Part shown: in pieces, positions 1-8,695 of the stretch
Position numbering within the stretch: position 1 is the first letter of the stretch
Layout of the letters: each line of letters begins with the position of its first letter
NCBI GenBank assembly: GCA_043779185.1
Contig: JAYWEQ010000079.1
Span: forward strand, 1-33,621
From: JAYWDA01 sp043779185
GTDB lineage: Bacteria; Bdellovibrionota; Bdellovibrionia; Bdellovibrionales; Bdellovibrionaceae
Direction of reading: 5' to 3'
Length of the DNA: 33,621 bases
Translations under genes and position numbers: made by a program
The notes under the pieces: model-generated
What the model was told of the DNA's origin: nothing
Database searches by the model: none
The model's input: only the letters and a program-made list of their open reading frames with translations

Positions 1-813
1 CAAGTGCGCGATATGGCAAACATCATCCAGCGCGGTGGGACTGTGATAAAAACGGGTCGCTGTTTGGAATTTTTAAAACCTGAATTTAGGAAAAAAGCAG
101 CTGACCACTTGAAGGCTTTAGAAATTGATGCGGCTGTTTGCATCGGTGGCGATGGCTCTTTCCGTGGGGCCCATATGCTTTGGGAAGAGCACCAGATTCC
201 AATCATTGGAATACCTGGAACAATTGATAATGATATTTTTGGAACTGATCGTACCATTGGTTTTGATACGGCTGTTAATACGGCGCTCGACGCCATTGAT
301 AAAATTCGCGACACCGCTGACAGTCACGACCGCGTTTTTATTGTCGAAGTCATGGGTCGAAATTCCGGAGCCATTGCTTCTTTTGTTGGCCTGGCTGGCG
401 GGGCTGAGGAAATTTTTACTCCTGATGGAAATACAACAGTAGATAAAGCTGTTGAACGAATTAAAGAATCTATGAAGCGCGGTAAAAAAAGCAGCATTAT
501 TGTCACCGTTGAAGGTCAAAAACCAGGACGGGCTTACGATCTGGGTGACGCAATTCGAAAAAAATCCGGCCTGGATGCCAAAGTCTGTGTCCTTGGACAT
601 CAACAACGAGGGGGCAGCCCGACAGCTAACGATCGAATCTTAGCTTCTCGGATGGGGGCTGCCGCTGTTGAAACTTTGTTGTCTGGAATTTGTGACGTTA
701 TGATTGGTATTGAAGGCCATCAGTTGGTGCAAGTGCCTTTAGAAATCGTTACAAAAACTGAAAAGAAACAGTCCTTAGATTATGTTAATTTAGCTAATCT
801 TTTATCCACTTAA
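1..813 (+). CDS. pfkA: 6-phosphofructokinase, 5' truncated by window edge
   Basis: Phosphorylates fructose 6-phosphate to fructose 1,6-bisphosphate with ATP, the committed step of glycolysis in the cytoplasm. The reading frame is open from base 1, so the N-terminal nucleotide-binding glycine motif lies outside the window; about 50 residues are missing compared with E. coli PfkA (320 aa). Visible family motifs, numbered from base 4, are GGDGSFRGA (about 48-56), PGTIDND carrying the catalytic Asp (about 71-77), MGRNSG, EGQKPG, and GHQQRGGSP followed by DRILASRMG. GGDGS followed by Gly two residues later is the ATP-type signature rather than the GGDD of PPi-dependent enzymes. The stop codon shares a TTAA with the stop of the convergent histidine kinase gene. 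Family assignment is very secure; regulation cannot be judged. Confidence 0.96.
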   Translation, partial: QVRDMANIIQRGGTVIKTGRCLEFLKPEFRKKAADHLKALEIDAAVCIGGDGSFRGAHMLWEEHQIPIIGIPGTIDNDIFGTDRTIGFDTAVNTALDAIDKIRDTADSHDRVFIVEVMGRNSGAIASFVGLAGGAEEIFTPDGNTTVDKAVERIKESMKRGKKSSIIVTVEGQKPGRAYDLGDAIRKKSGLDAKVCVLGHQQRGGSPTANDRILASRMGAAAVETLLSGICDVMIGIEGHQLVQVPLEIVTKTEKKQSLDYVNLANLLST

Positions 814-2330
814 AGCCTTAATACTTGAGCCTTCTTACCTTGAAAATCTCGAAATAAATGCTGGGGAATTTCAATGACGAACTGCGTGTGGGGGCTTTGT
901 CGATTGAATTTCAGGTGACCGCCATGCTCTTCAATGATGCCCCTTGAAATACTAAGCCCCAAGCCGGTCCCCTTTCCTACTTCTTTGGTGGTGAAAAAGG
1001 GCTGCATGACTTTTTCAGCCACAGCGGCGGGAATTCCAGGACCTGAATCGGTGACTTGAATACTGAGCATTTCCTTGGTTTGAGAAAAGCTAATGCGTAT
1101 CCAAGATTCGTCGACGTGCTCTTGAACAGCATCAAAAGCGTTGTTCAGCAGATTCAAGAGGACTTGAATCATTTGCGAATCACGGCAAAATACTTCGACG
1201 GTTGGGACTGGGTCCAAAATCAAATTGATTCCATGATTTTTGAATCGCTGCGAACAAAACTCAAGAGTGTTCTCCAAAATAACTTTTAATGAAACCCATT
1301 TCCGAGGATCGCTGGTTGTGTTTCTTGAGAAAGTTCTAAGCCCTTGGATGATTTTTGAAATTCGATCCGTGGTTTCTTGGATTTTGTTTAAGTTCCGAGT
1401 GATTTCAACCTTGTCGGGTTCCTCTCGCTTTATGAGTTCTCGAACAATATGATTATAACCAACGATAATTGCCAATGGATTGTTAATTTCATGGGCGATA
1501 CCGGCAGCCATTTCCCCAAGCGCTGACATTTTACTGGATTGAATCATTTGCTTTCTTTGTTCTGTTATAACATTTTCTTTTCTCTGGAGCTCATCAACCA
1601 TATTATTAAAAGTTTCGTAGATCCTGACAATTTCAGTGGTATGGGAAGCCTTTGGACTGAGGCGGACACTTCGATCATTCGGCATCAGACGCATGGCTTT
1701 CAGCAAATCAAAAAGCGGCGTGATCACAGAACGTTTCAGGGAATAAAATAATATTAAAGAAACAACGATGGTAAAAATCGCAATCATCAGAGCATTTTGA
1801 AGAATTCGATAAAGGATGTCTTGATCGACCGATTTTAAGGAATATTCGACAGCCAAAACGCCATGAAAACTGGGTCTGAGCTCAGACCCTTGTGCCGAAA
1901 GGATCGGAATCGCCAAACGACCGTAGGTTCCTTGGGGTTTTTCGCGATAAAGCGAATTTTGCCCTGAACGAAGTCGACTGAGCTCGGCTGAAGGCAAAAG
2001 TCGAGGCTCATGATCTATTATGATTTGGGGCTGATTTTGCGCTTTGCTGGCCGCCGTAAATAACTTAAGTTCTTCGTCGTAAATCTCGACCCTATTGATC
2101 GATCCACTGAGGACAAGAGACGTCGTCAGTTGTTTCATGTAGTTCTGATCTAAGCTCCAAATGGCGTCCGAGACAGGCGCCGAAAAAGACCGAATAACTT
2201 GAAAATTATTTTGATAACTGTCCTCGTAAGAAGACTTGAACAAGGAGTAAAGCTGGAAGGCACTGAGCGGCAGGACCACGACGGCGAGGGAGACTAAGAT
2301 CTGAATCATCAAACGCGACGTCAACTTCAT
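810..2330 (-). CDS. Membrane sensor histidine kinase (HAMP, HisKA, HATPase_c)
   Basis: Two-component sensor kinase that would autophosphorylate on a histidine and pass phosphate to a response regulator; no regulator gene adjoins it. Order along 506 residues: transmembrane segment about 9-30, extracytoplasmic sensor region 35-175 without a recognisable fold, second transmembrane segment about 178-197, HAMP 198-250, HisKA with GEMAAGIAHEINNP (phospho-acceptor His280), N box LLNLLNNAFDA (about 391-401), G1 box DSGPGIP and G2 box GKGTGLGLS. The helices resemble NtrB/ZraS-type kinases. The gene is convergent with pfkA and divergent from livK. The GAGGG before the ATG has no spacing from it, so the start is less certain than the gene; Met8 is an alternative. 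The ligand is unknown. Confidence 0.93.
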   Translation of the reverse strand: MKLTSRLMIQILVSLAVVVLPLSAFQLYSLFKSSYEDSYQNNFQVIRSFSAPVSDAIWSLDQNYMKQLTTSLVLSGSINRVEIYDEELKLFTAASKAQNQPQIIIDHEPRLLPSAELSRLRSGQNSLYREKPQGTYGRLAIPILSAQGSELRPSFHGVLAVEYSLKSVDQDILYRILQNALMIAIFTIVVSLILFYSLKRSVITPLFDLLKAMRLMPNDRSVRLSPKASHTTEIVRIYETFNNMVDELQRKENVITEQRKQMIQSSKMSALGEMAAGIAHEINNPLAIIVGYNHIVRELIKREEPDKVEITRNLNKIQETTDRISKIIQGLRTFSRNTTSDPRKWVSLKVILENTLEFCSQRFKNHGINLILDPVPTVEVFCRDSQMIQVLLNLLNNAFDAVQEHVDESWIRISFSQTKEMLSIQVTDSGPGIPAAVAEKVMQPFFTTKEVGKGTGLGLSISRGIIEEHGGHLKFNRQSPHTQFVIEIPQHLFRDFQGKKAQVLRL

Positions 2331-2479
2331 CCCTCAGTTTTATAGAAAGACGGTCCTGATAACACTGTATTTCGCCTTGCGGCTTGAGGTTTTTTTTGAC
2401 CATCTAGCAAAGGCCCTGCGATCATATCTAAGCAATAAGAATGATTAAAGAATTCAATAATTCTTCGGGGGATTTTCGA

Positions 2480-3628
2480 ATGGCCGTTCAATCGCAAAAG
2501 CTTTTAGGTATCGTAGGACTTTTAGGTCTTTTTTGTTTAGCCGTGTTTTCAGGCTGTACAAAATCGCAAAATGAAATTTTAGTCGGCGAATATGGCTCTT
2601 TGACGGGCTCGACAGCAACCTTTGGATTATCGACCAACAAAGGCATTAAAATGGCCTTTGATGAAGTGAATGAAAAAGGTGGCGTTAAAGCTAAAAAAAT
2701 TAAATTGATCACTTTAGATGATCAAGGAAAACCAGATGAAGCGGCCGCGGCCGTGACCCGTTTGATCACACAAAGTAAAGTCGTCGCCGTGATCGGAGAA
2801 GTGGCTTCTTCCTTAACCGAAGCGGCTGCGCCCTTTGCTCAGCAGTATAAGATTCCTCTGATCACTCCTAGCTCGACCAATCCTTCGATCACGAAAGATC
2901 GTGATTTTGTATTTCGCGTCTGTTTTATTGATCCTTTCCAAGGTTTTGTGATGGCTAAATTTGCTTGGGAAAATCTAAAAATTAAGAAGGTCGCGATTTT
3001 TCGAGACAAAGCCAATCTGTACTCGATCGGCCTAGCCGATGCTTTCATTGAGTCCTTTAAAAAAATGGGCGGCACGATCGTCACAGATCTTTCTTATCAA
3101 GAAAAAGATATCGACTTTAAGGCTCAGCTGACGCAGATGAAAAGTAAATCTCCTGAGGCCATTTTTATTCCAGGCTATTACACAGAAGTGGGTTTGATTG
3201 CACGTCAAGCGGTGCAATTAGGTTTAAAAATACCTCTGTTAGGCGGCGATGGCTGGGATAGCACTCGTCTGCATGAAATTGGCAAAGAAGCGATCAATGG
3301 CCATTACTATTCCAATCACTACTCGACAGAGTCCACAGATCCCACCGTGCAAGAATTTATTAAAAAATTTAAAGCTCGGTACAATGAAGTGCCGGATGGT
3401 TTAGCAGCGTTAGGTTATGATGCTGCGAAAATTCTTGTGGCTGCAATGGAGCGCACGACAGAAGTCACTCCGCAGAATATTCGAGATGAGTTAGCTAAGA
3501 CCAAAGACTTTCCTGGCGTGACTGGAAAAATTTCTATCAATGAAAATCGCGATGCCGTGAAGCCTGCGGTGATCGTTCAAATTGAAAATGAAAAACGTAA
3601 GTTTGTAACAACGGTGAATCCCCTCTAA
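2480..3628 (+). CDS. livK: Branched-chain amino acid ABC transporter, substrate-binding lipoprotein
   Basis: Periplasmic-binding-protein family (Leu/Ile/Val-binding, Peripla_BP_6), which captures branched-chain amino acids or related substrates and delivers them to LivHM. From the chosen ATG the protein has 382 residues with a lipoprotein signal ending in FSGC (lipid-bearing Cys26), so it is tethered to a membrane. The mature part opens with the typical LVGEYGSLTGSTATFG and contains AVIGEVASS and ITPSSTNPSIT, typical of the ligand-cleft loops. This ATG is chosen because GGGGGA lies 7 nt upstream; an in-frame ATG at 2441 has no ribosome binding site. It is the first gene of livKHMGF and overlaps livH by one base (TAATG). 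The substrate could be another amino acid or amide. Confidence 0.93.
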   Translation: MAVQSQKLLGIVGLLGLFCLAVFSGCTKSQNEILVGEYGSLTGSTATFGLSTNKGIKMAFDEVNEKGGVKAKKIKLITLDDQGKPDEAAAAVTRLITQSKVVAVIGEVASSLTEAAAPFAQQYKIPLITPSSTNPSITKDRDFVFRVCFIDPFQGFVMAKFAWENLKIKKVAIFRDKANLYSIGLADAFIESFKKMGGTIVTDLSYQEKDIDFKAQLTQMKSKSPEAIFIPGYYTEVGLIARQAVQLGLKIPLLGGDGWDSTRLHEIGKEAINGHYYSNHYSTESTDPTVQEFIKKFKARYNEVPDGLAALGYDAAKILVAAMERTTEVTPQNIRDELAKTKDFPGVTGKISINENRDAVKPAVIVQIENEKRKFVTTVNPL

Positions 3629-4530
3629 TGGAAGAATTTTTCCAGCATATTTTAAATGGCGTCAATTTAGGTAGTATTTATGCTTTGATCGCTTTGGGCT
3701 ACACGATGGTGTACGGCATATTACAGATGATCAATTTTGCCCACTCAGATGTTTATATGGTTGGGGCCTTTACGGCTTACTATGTTGCAAAATGGTTTGG
3801 CATCGAAAATCATCCAGGTCTTAGCACATTGATCACTTTGATGCTGGTTTCAATGGTCGTCTGCAGTGTTCTTGGCGTATTGATCGAACGCCTGGCTTAT
3901 AAACCGTTAAGAAAAGCGCCAAAGATTAATGTTTTGATCACTGCCATTGGTGTCAGTCTTTTTCTTCAATACACAGGACAAGTTGTTTTTGGCGCCGATC
4001 CTAAAGTTTTTCCTGACATCATGACCGACGCTGAAATTTTTAATATTGGCAGTCTAACGATCAAAATTTTTGATGTGACTGTTTTAGGAGTCAGTCTTTT
4101 TGCCATGCTTGCCTTGCATTTTTTAATTCAACACACCAAAGTTGGAAAAGCCATGCGGGCCGTCAGTCAAAATGCCGCGGTCGCTCGAATGCTTGGTATT
4201 AACACGGACCGTATTATTACCTTCACTTTTATTGTGGGTTCAAGCTTAGCCGCCATCGGCAGTATTTTAGTGGGCATGAAATATCCAAAAATTGATCCCT
4301 TGATGGGCACGATGATTGGCCTTAAAGCTTTTGTTGCCGCGGTTCTTGGCGGTATTGGAAATATCATGGGTGCGGTCATCGGTGGCTTAATTATGGGCCT
4401 GTCTGAGGAAATGGTTTCAGGATATTTATCAAGCAGCTACCGAGATGCCTTAGCCTTTGGAATTTTAATTGCTATTTTATTATATCGACCGGCTGGCTTG
4501 CTCGGTAAATACACGGCGGAGAAAGTTTAA
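3628..4530 (+). CDS. livH: Branched-chain amino acid ABC transporter permease LivH
   Basis: Inner-membrane permease subunit that with LivM forms the channel of the branched-chain amino acid importer. The 300-residue sequence is strongly hydrophobic with about eight membrane segments. It carries the LivH hallmarks: ALGYTMVYGILQMINFAHSD near the N terminus, GKAMRAVSQN with ARMLGI in the cytoplasmic coupling loop, and KAFVAAVLGGIGNIMGAVIG near the C terminus. Its start codon overlaps the livK stop and its stop overlaps the livM start, both as TAATG, indicating translational coupling. Length is normal for the family. Confidence 0.95.
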   Translation: MEEFFQHILNGVNLGSIYALIALGYTMVYGILQMINFAHSDVYMVGAFTAYYVAKWFGIENHPGLSTLITLMLVSMVVCSVLGVLIERLAYKPLRKAPKINVLITAIGVSLFLQYTGQVVFGADPKVFPDIMTDAEIFNIGSLTIKIFDVTVLGVSLFAMLALHFLIQHTKVGKAMRAVSQNAAVARMLGINTDRIITFTFIVGSSLAAIGSILVGMKYPKIDPLMGTMIGLKAFVAAVLGGIGNIMGAVIGGLIMGLSEEMVSGYLSSSYRDALAFGILIAILLYRPAGLLGKYTAEKV

Positions 4531-5522
4531 TGAAAGCTTTTAGAAATCCCGCTTTGGCTTTTTTGATCATGCTTTTAATTGGTTTAGTGATCAATTTTGG
4601 TTTTAATTCTTATCTGCAGTTGATGACACTGTTTATTTTGATCAACTGTGTGATGGCCATCAGCCTTAATTTGGTTAACGGTTACACCGGGCAGTTTTCT
4701 TTAGGTCACGCCGGATTTATGGCAATTGGCGCTTATACTTCGGCCTATGTTTCTACAAAGTGGGCGATCTTTCCGCCCTCTTTGTCGCTTTTTAACTTTT
4801 TATTAAGCACAATTCTTTCAGGCTGCGTCGCCGCTGCATTTGGTTTTTTAGTCGGACAACCGTCTTTGAAACTGAAGGGCGATTATTTGGCCATTGTCAC
4901 TTTAGGCTTTGGTGAAATCATTCGATCTGCTTTTATTAATTTAGAATTTTTGGGAGGGGCTCGGGGTTATTCGGGCATTCCTAACCTGCCGACAATTCCT
5001 GGGATCGATGCTGGCCGATTAATGACTTATTTGTACTGCAGTTTTTGGCTGCTGGTCACCTTTGTGGTGATCTGGCGGATTTGTCATAGCAGTCATGGTC
5101 GCGCTTTTTTAAGTATCCGAGAAGACGATGTGGCGGCCGAGGCGATGGGCATTAACTCGACCAAAGTGAAAGTGCGGGCGTTTTTAATTTCTAGTTTCTT
5201 TGCCGGTGTTGCCGGCTCATTGTTTGCGTTTGTGAATAATTTTATCACGCCCAATTCGTTCTCTCTGATCTTAAGTATCAATGCTGTGATCATGGTGGTT
5301 TTAGGTGGCATGGGAAGCCTCACGGGCTCACTGGCCGCCGCTTTTATTGTGACTTTACTTCCCGAGGCTTTAAGAAGCGTGCAAGAGGTGACCGGTGTCG
5401 ATTTACGCATGGTGATTTATTCGCTGACTTTAATCATTGTGATGATAGTGCGACCCGAAGGACTTTTTGGAAAAAAAGAAATCCCCGATTTCTGGAGAAA
5501 ATATGTCCGACGCTCTTCTTAA
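4530..5522 (+). CDS. livM: Branched-chain amino acid ABC transporter permease LivM
   Basis: Second membrane permease of the branched-chain amino acid importer. The 330-residue protein has the LivM signature segments NGYTGQFSLGHAGFMAIGAY, LKGDYLAIVTLGFGEIIR and the coupling-loop motif REDDVAAEAMGIN, followed by VLGGMGSLTGS. Multiple hydrophobic helices span the chain. The start codon is coupled to livH by TAATG. The end overlaps the start of livG by 20 nt, so the five cistrons are almost certainly one mRNA. Confidence 0.95.
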   Translation: MKAFRNPALAFLIMLLIGLVINFGFNSYLQLMTLFILINCVMAISLNLVNGYTGQFSLGHAGFMAIGAYTSAYVSTKWAIFPPSLSLFNFLLSTILSGCVAAAFGFLVGQPSLKLKGDYLAIVTLGFGEIIRSAFINLEFLGGARGYSGIPNLPTIPGIDAGRLMTYLYCSFWLLVTFVVIWRICHSSHGRAFLSIREDDVAAEAMGINSTKVKVRAFLISSFFAGVAGSLFAFVNNFITPNSFSLILSINAVIMVVLGGMGSLTGSLAAAFIVTLLPEALRSVQEVTGVDLRMVIYSLTLIIVMIVRPEGLFGKKEIPDFWRKYVRRSS

Positions 5523-6279
5523 AGTTGAAAACCTGACCATTCAGTTTGGTGGGTTAAAGGCTGTTGCTGATTTGAATTTTACCATTGAAAAAGGCCAACT
5601 GGCAGGCTTGATTGGTCCGAATGGCGCAGGCAAAACGACTGTTTTTAATTTACTGACGGGCGTTTATTTACCGACAGCTGGCAATATTACTGTCAGCGGA
5701 AAATCAACGGTCGGTCTAAAACCGTATCAGATTTCTAAAGTGGGTTTAACCCGAACCTTTCAAAATATTCGGCTGTTTAAAAATCTGACAGTTTTAGAAA
5801 ATATTTTGATCGCTTGTCATCAGCATGTGTCTTACGGTCTTTGGGATTGTGTTTCCAGATCAAAAAAGTTTTATTTGCAGGAAAAGCAAAATACTGAAAA
5901 AGCTTATCAACTATTAAAAGTTTTTGGGATGGAAGATAAAGCTTTAGCTGAGGCCTCGTCGCTGCCTTACGGCGCGCAAAGAAAACTTGAAATTGTCCGC
6001 GCTTTAGCAACGGATCCCAAAATGATTTTATTAGATGAACCCGCCGCAGGGATGAATCACTCGGAAACGCATCAGCTGATGGAAACGATTGCGCAAGTTC
6101 GTAAAGATTTTAATCTGACTGTGCTGCTGATTGAACATGATATGAAACTTGTGATGGGCATCTGCGAAAAAATTATTGTGCTCGATCACGGCGTAAAAAT
6201 TGCTGAAGGCACGGCTTCCCAAATTCAAAATTCACCGCAAGTGATCGAGGCTTATTTAGGCGTGGCGGAGGAAGCATGA
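5503..6279 (+). CDS. livG: Branched-chain amino acid ABC transporter ATPase LivG
   Basis: Cytoplasmic ATP-hydrolysing subunit of the Liv importer. It has Walker A GPNGAGKTT (about residues 32-40), a Q-loop region with GLTRTFQNIRLF, the shortened Liv-type signature PYGAQRKLEI in place of LSGGQ, Walker B MILLDEPAAGMN and the switch histidine in LIEHDM. The start giving MSDALLKVENL is chosen because GGAGA lies a few bases upstream; an earlier in-frame ATG at 5467 lies deeper in livM. The resulting 258 residues match the family. Overlaps livM by 20 nt and livF by 4 nt. Confidence 0.95.
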   Translation: MSDALLKVENLTIQFGGLKAVADLNFTIEKGQLAGLIGPNGAGKTTVFNLLTGVYLPTAGNITVSGKSTVGLKPYQISKVGLTRTFQNIRLFKNLTVLENILIACHQHVSYGLWDCVSRSKKFYLQEKQNTEKAYQLLKVFGMEDKALAEASSLPYGAQRKLEIVRALATDPKMILLDEPAAGMNHSETHQLMETIAQVRKDFNLTVLLIEHDMKLVMGICEKIIVLDHGVKIAEGTASQIQNSPQVIEAYLGVAEEA

Positions 6280-6986
6280 GTCCGTTACTAGACGTTAAAA
6301 ATTTAAAAGTCGCTTATGGATCGATTGAAGCTTTGCGCGGAATTGATTTCAAAGTTTTTAAAGGTGAAGTGGTGGCTTTGATTGGCGCCAATGGTGCTGG
6401 CAAAACGACAACATTAAGAGCGCTGTCGGGCTTGGTCGAGGCTCAAGGTGATGTTAAAATAAAAGATCAAGATTTGCTGAAAACCCCGTCACATCTGAGA
6501 GTTAAATTGGGGATGGCGCAGTCGCCTGAGGGCCGCGGAATATTTCCGCAAATGACGGTGTTAGAAAATTTGGAACTTGGCGCTTATTCTCGCAATGATC
6601 GCGCCGGAATAAAGAAAGACCTGGAATACTGCTATGATCTTTTTCCTCGCGTGAAAGAGCGCCAAAAACAATTGGCGGGAACTTTAAGTGGTGGCGAACA
6701 ACAGATGGTGGCAATTTGTCGAGCTTTGATGTGTAAGCCCGAGTTGCTGTTATTAGATGAGCCGTCTTTGGGATTAGCCCCGCTAATTGTTGCCCAGATT
6801 TTTCAAATCATCGTTCGGCTGAATCAAGAAGGCATGACGGTTTTACTGGTGGAGCAGAATGCTCGGATGGCGCTAAAGATTTCGCATCGGGCTTATGTGA
6901 TCGAAACTGGGACTATTAAGCTTGAAGGCAAGGGCTCGGAGCTTTTGAATAATGATGAGGTTAGAAGAAGTTATTTGGGCGTTTGA
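6276..6986 (+). CDS. livF: Branched-chain amino acid ABC transporter ATPase LivF
   Basis: Second ATPase of the Liv importer, dimerising with LivG under the LivHM permease. It has Walker A GANGAGKTT, the LivF-specific MAQSPEGRGIFPQMTV segment, signature LSGGEQQMVAICRAL, Walker B LLLLDEPSLGLAP and the switch region LVEQNARMAL. At 236 residues it is of standard length. Its ATG overlaps the livG stop as ATGA. A modest hairpin follows, so the operon may end here. Confidence 0.95.
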   Translation: MSPLLDVKNLKVAYGSIEALRGIDFKVFKGEVVALIGANGAGKTTTLRALSGLVEAQGDVKIKDQDLLKTPSHLRVKLGMAQSPEGRGIFPQMTVLENLELGAYSRNDRAGIKKDLEYCYDLFPRVKERQKQLAGTLSGGEQQMVAICRALMCKPELLLLDEPSLGLAPLIVAQIFQIIVRLNQEGMTVLLVEQNARMALKISHRAYVIETGTIKLEGKGSELLNNDEVRRSYLGV

Positions 6987-6999
6987 GTGTTTTAATCTG

Positions 7000-7021
7000 A
7001 GACGCCTCAACTTGCGTCTTT
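7000..7021 (+). terminator. Weak hairpin after livF
   Basis: AGACGC and GCGTCT form a 6-bp stem around an 8-nt loop, followed only by TTTAG. It could be a weak intrinsic terminator at the end of the liv operon, but the missing T-run makes this uncertain. Confidence 0.3.
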
Positions 7022-7053
7022 AGTCTAGGGTTTGAACTTCCGATCAGTTACCC

Positions 7054-8619
7054 ATGTTAAATAGATTTCTCCGAATCGTTGTTATCGGATTTATTTTGGC
7101 TGGATGCTCAAAAGCTGCCATTCCGTCCATTCAAGCTTTAAGCGGAACTTTAGTTCAATTGAAAACTTCAAATGCTAGTCCGTTTAGTCAGACCTTTGAT
7201 ACGAATCAATATGCTGTTTTTTCAGGCCAATGCTTGAATATCATCACTACATTGCAAATTTCTTTTAATGATGGCCCATGGGTTGCTGTGCCCACAAGCT
7301 CAACCTCTGCAATCACCGGATATTATTCGCCTGTGGGTAGTCCTTACAATTATTTTTATACTGAGAAGTCTGCTAATGGATTGTACGGCAATTACGACGT
7401 TGATTGCAGTGACGGTAATTTTAACTTTTGGATTTATGCACATCAAGCAGATGAATTAATTTATAACTCCCTAGGAGTGAAGCCTGAAGTATCTAATGTT
7501 TATAAGGTCGCAATTCGTGGGGCCTCTGGGATTTACACAACGGAACCTACAGTCTATCAATCATCAAATTCTTTGCCTCCTTCACAGATCACGTTACAAA
7601 AAATGGAGCCTAGCGACGGGTCACTTCCAAATAGTTGTATCGGTTTAACCGTTGGCTTAACTAGTGCGGATGGAAATAGAACTACTACCTACTCAGATAT
7701 TTTATTCTCATTAAGTCACACGGTAAGTGGCGTTTTAGAAACTGGGCCTAATCCAATTTTCTACTCAACTCCAGCAGATTGCTCAACCTTGTCATCGCCT
7801 TTGTCGGCTGCCTCTTTGAAAATTCCTGCTAATCAGAAAGAAATTGTACTTTTTTATCGCGTTTCTAACTCTGCGTTTAATACCGAACCTCACGTCTTTA
7901 CCGCGAATGCATTAAGCAGCCCCCTGTCCCCGAGCGCTGCTTCAATTAATTTTACAATTCAGCCTACCGGTGCAAAATATATCGAAATTTTGGCGCCGTA
8001 TCGGGTCATCCAAAATACTTGCTACCCGTTTGATGTAAATTTAAAAGATTATTCTAGTGCGCAACTGGGCACAAACTCGGATATTTTTACAGTCACAAAC
8101 CCAACCGAACTGGCTGTTTATGCAGATTCTAATTGTGGAACACTTTTAACTGGTTTCCTTACGGTTCCCATTGGAACAAAAACGCTTTCATTTAAAGTGT
8201 TAACACCGACGGCTAACACTTTTGGGAATTTGCAAATCACTTCGTCTGGTTACAGAAGTGGTTATAGTAATATTTATTATGACACATCCAATGATTCTAC
8301 GCCTGCAATAATTAAAGTTTATGGAATGAATACTTTAAGTATTAATTACCCTTCTAAATTTCGAATTCTTTTACATAATAGCAACGGGACACCAGTTCCA
8401 AACGGGACGACACCTTTAAATCTCACCCTAAATGTGAATTATCCCGCGCAAGGCAATTTTTGCACGATTGGAAGCTGTTTTTCTACCAGCACTGCAACTA
8501 TTCCGGCCAACAGCTATTTTGTTGATGTCGCCTTCAAGGCGACCATTTCTGGAATAGTTTCGTTAACTGCAGCAGCAAGTGGACTAGCAAGTCAATCCAC
8601 AACAGTTACGGCGCACTAG
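7054..8619 (+). CDS. Predicted surface lipoprotein of unknown function
   Basis: I do not recognise a family. The 521-residue product starts with a clear lipoprotein signal (MLNRFLRIVVIGFILAGC, lipid-bearing Cys18). The rest is rich in Ser, Thr, Asn, Pro and Tyr with many short hydrophobic-alternating stretches, as in strings of beta-sandwich domains, and it has several scattered cysteines, including a CTIGSC pair near the C terminus. The last roughly 110 residues look like an Ig-like (Big-type) domain ending in SLTAAASGLASQSTTV. Such long, low-identity lipoproteins are common in Bdellovibrio-type genomes. It stands alone between the liv operon and the flagellar terminator, with a poor ribosome binding site. 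Role in adhesion or the cell surface is inference only. Confidence 0.8.
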   Translation: MLNRFLRIVVIGFILAGCSKAAIPSIQALSGTLVQLKTSNASPFSQTFDTNQYAVFSGQCLNIITTLQISFNDGPWVAVPTSSTSAITGYYSPVGSPYNYFYTEKSANGLYGNYDVDCSDGNFNFWIYAHQADELIYNSLGVKPEVSNVYKVAIRGASGIYTTEPTVYQSSNSLPPSQITLQKMEPSDGSLPNSCIGLTVGLTSADGNRTTTYSDILFSLSHTVSGVLETGPNPIFYSTPADCSTLSSPLSAASLKIPANQKEIVLFYRVSNSAFNTEPHVFTANALSSPLSPSAASINFTIQPTGAKYIEILAPYRVIQNTCYPFDVNLKDYSSAQLGTNSDIFTVTNPTELAVYADSNCGTLLTGFLTVPIGTKTLSFKVLTPTANTFGNLQITSSGYRSGYSNIYYDTSNDSTPAIIKVYGMNTLSINYPSKFRILLHNSNGTPVPNGTTPLNLTLNVNYPAQGNFCTIGSCFSTSTATIPANSYFVDVAFKATISGIVSLTAAASGLASQSTTVTAH

Positions 8620-8627
8620 CTCCCCAT

Positions 8628-8665
8628 AAAAAAAAGACCCCGGATTCTCTCGGCCCGAGGTCTTT
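8628..8665 (-). terminator. Rho-independent terminator of the flagellar operon
   Basis: Read on the minus strand, GGTCTTT closes a stem opened by AAAGACC, with CCG/CGG continuing the stem after one mismatch, and an uninterrupted run of eight T follows. It lies about 30 nt past the flgE stop. On the plus strand the T-run is only three bases, so it should terminate flgE transcripts rather than those of the lipoprotein gene. Confidence 0.75.
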
Positions 8666-8695
8666 AGGTCATATGATATTTAATCTAACTAATGA

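Noticed and set aside
118..606. Long antisense open frame inside the phosphofructokinase gene
   Set aside because: The plus-strand frame carries the PFK motifs throughout; the antisense frame has no domain or start signal.
2376..2398. T8 run preceded by GC-rich sequence upstream of livK, considered as a terminator
   Set aside because: The preceding bases only form a 3-bp stem, and no plus-strand gene ends there.
8628..8665. Reading the hairpin as a terminator for the plus-strand lipoprotein gene
   Set aside because: Only three T follow on the plus strand, while eight follow on the minus strand, so it is assigned to flgE.
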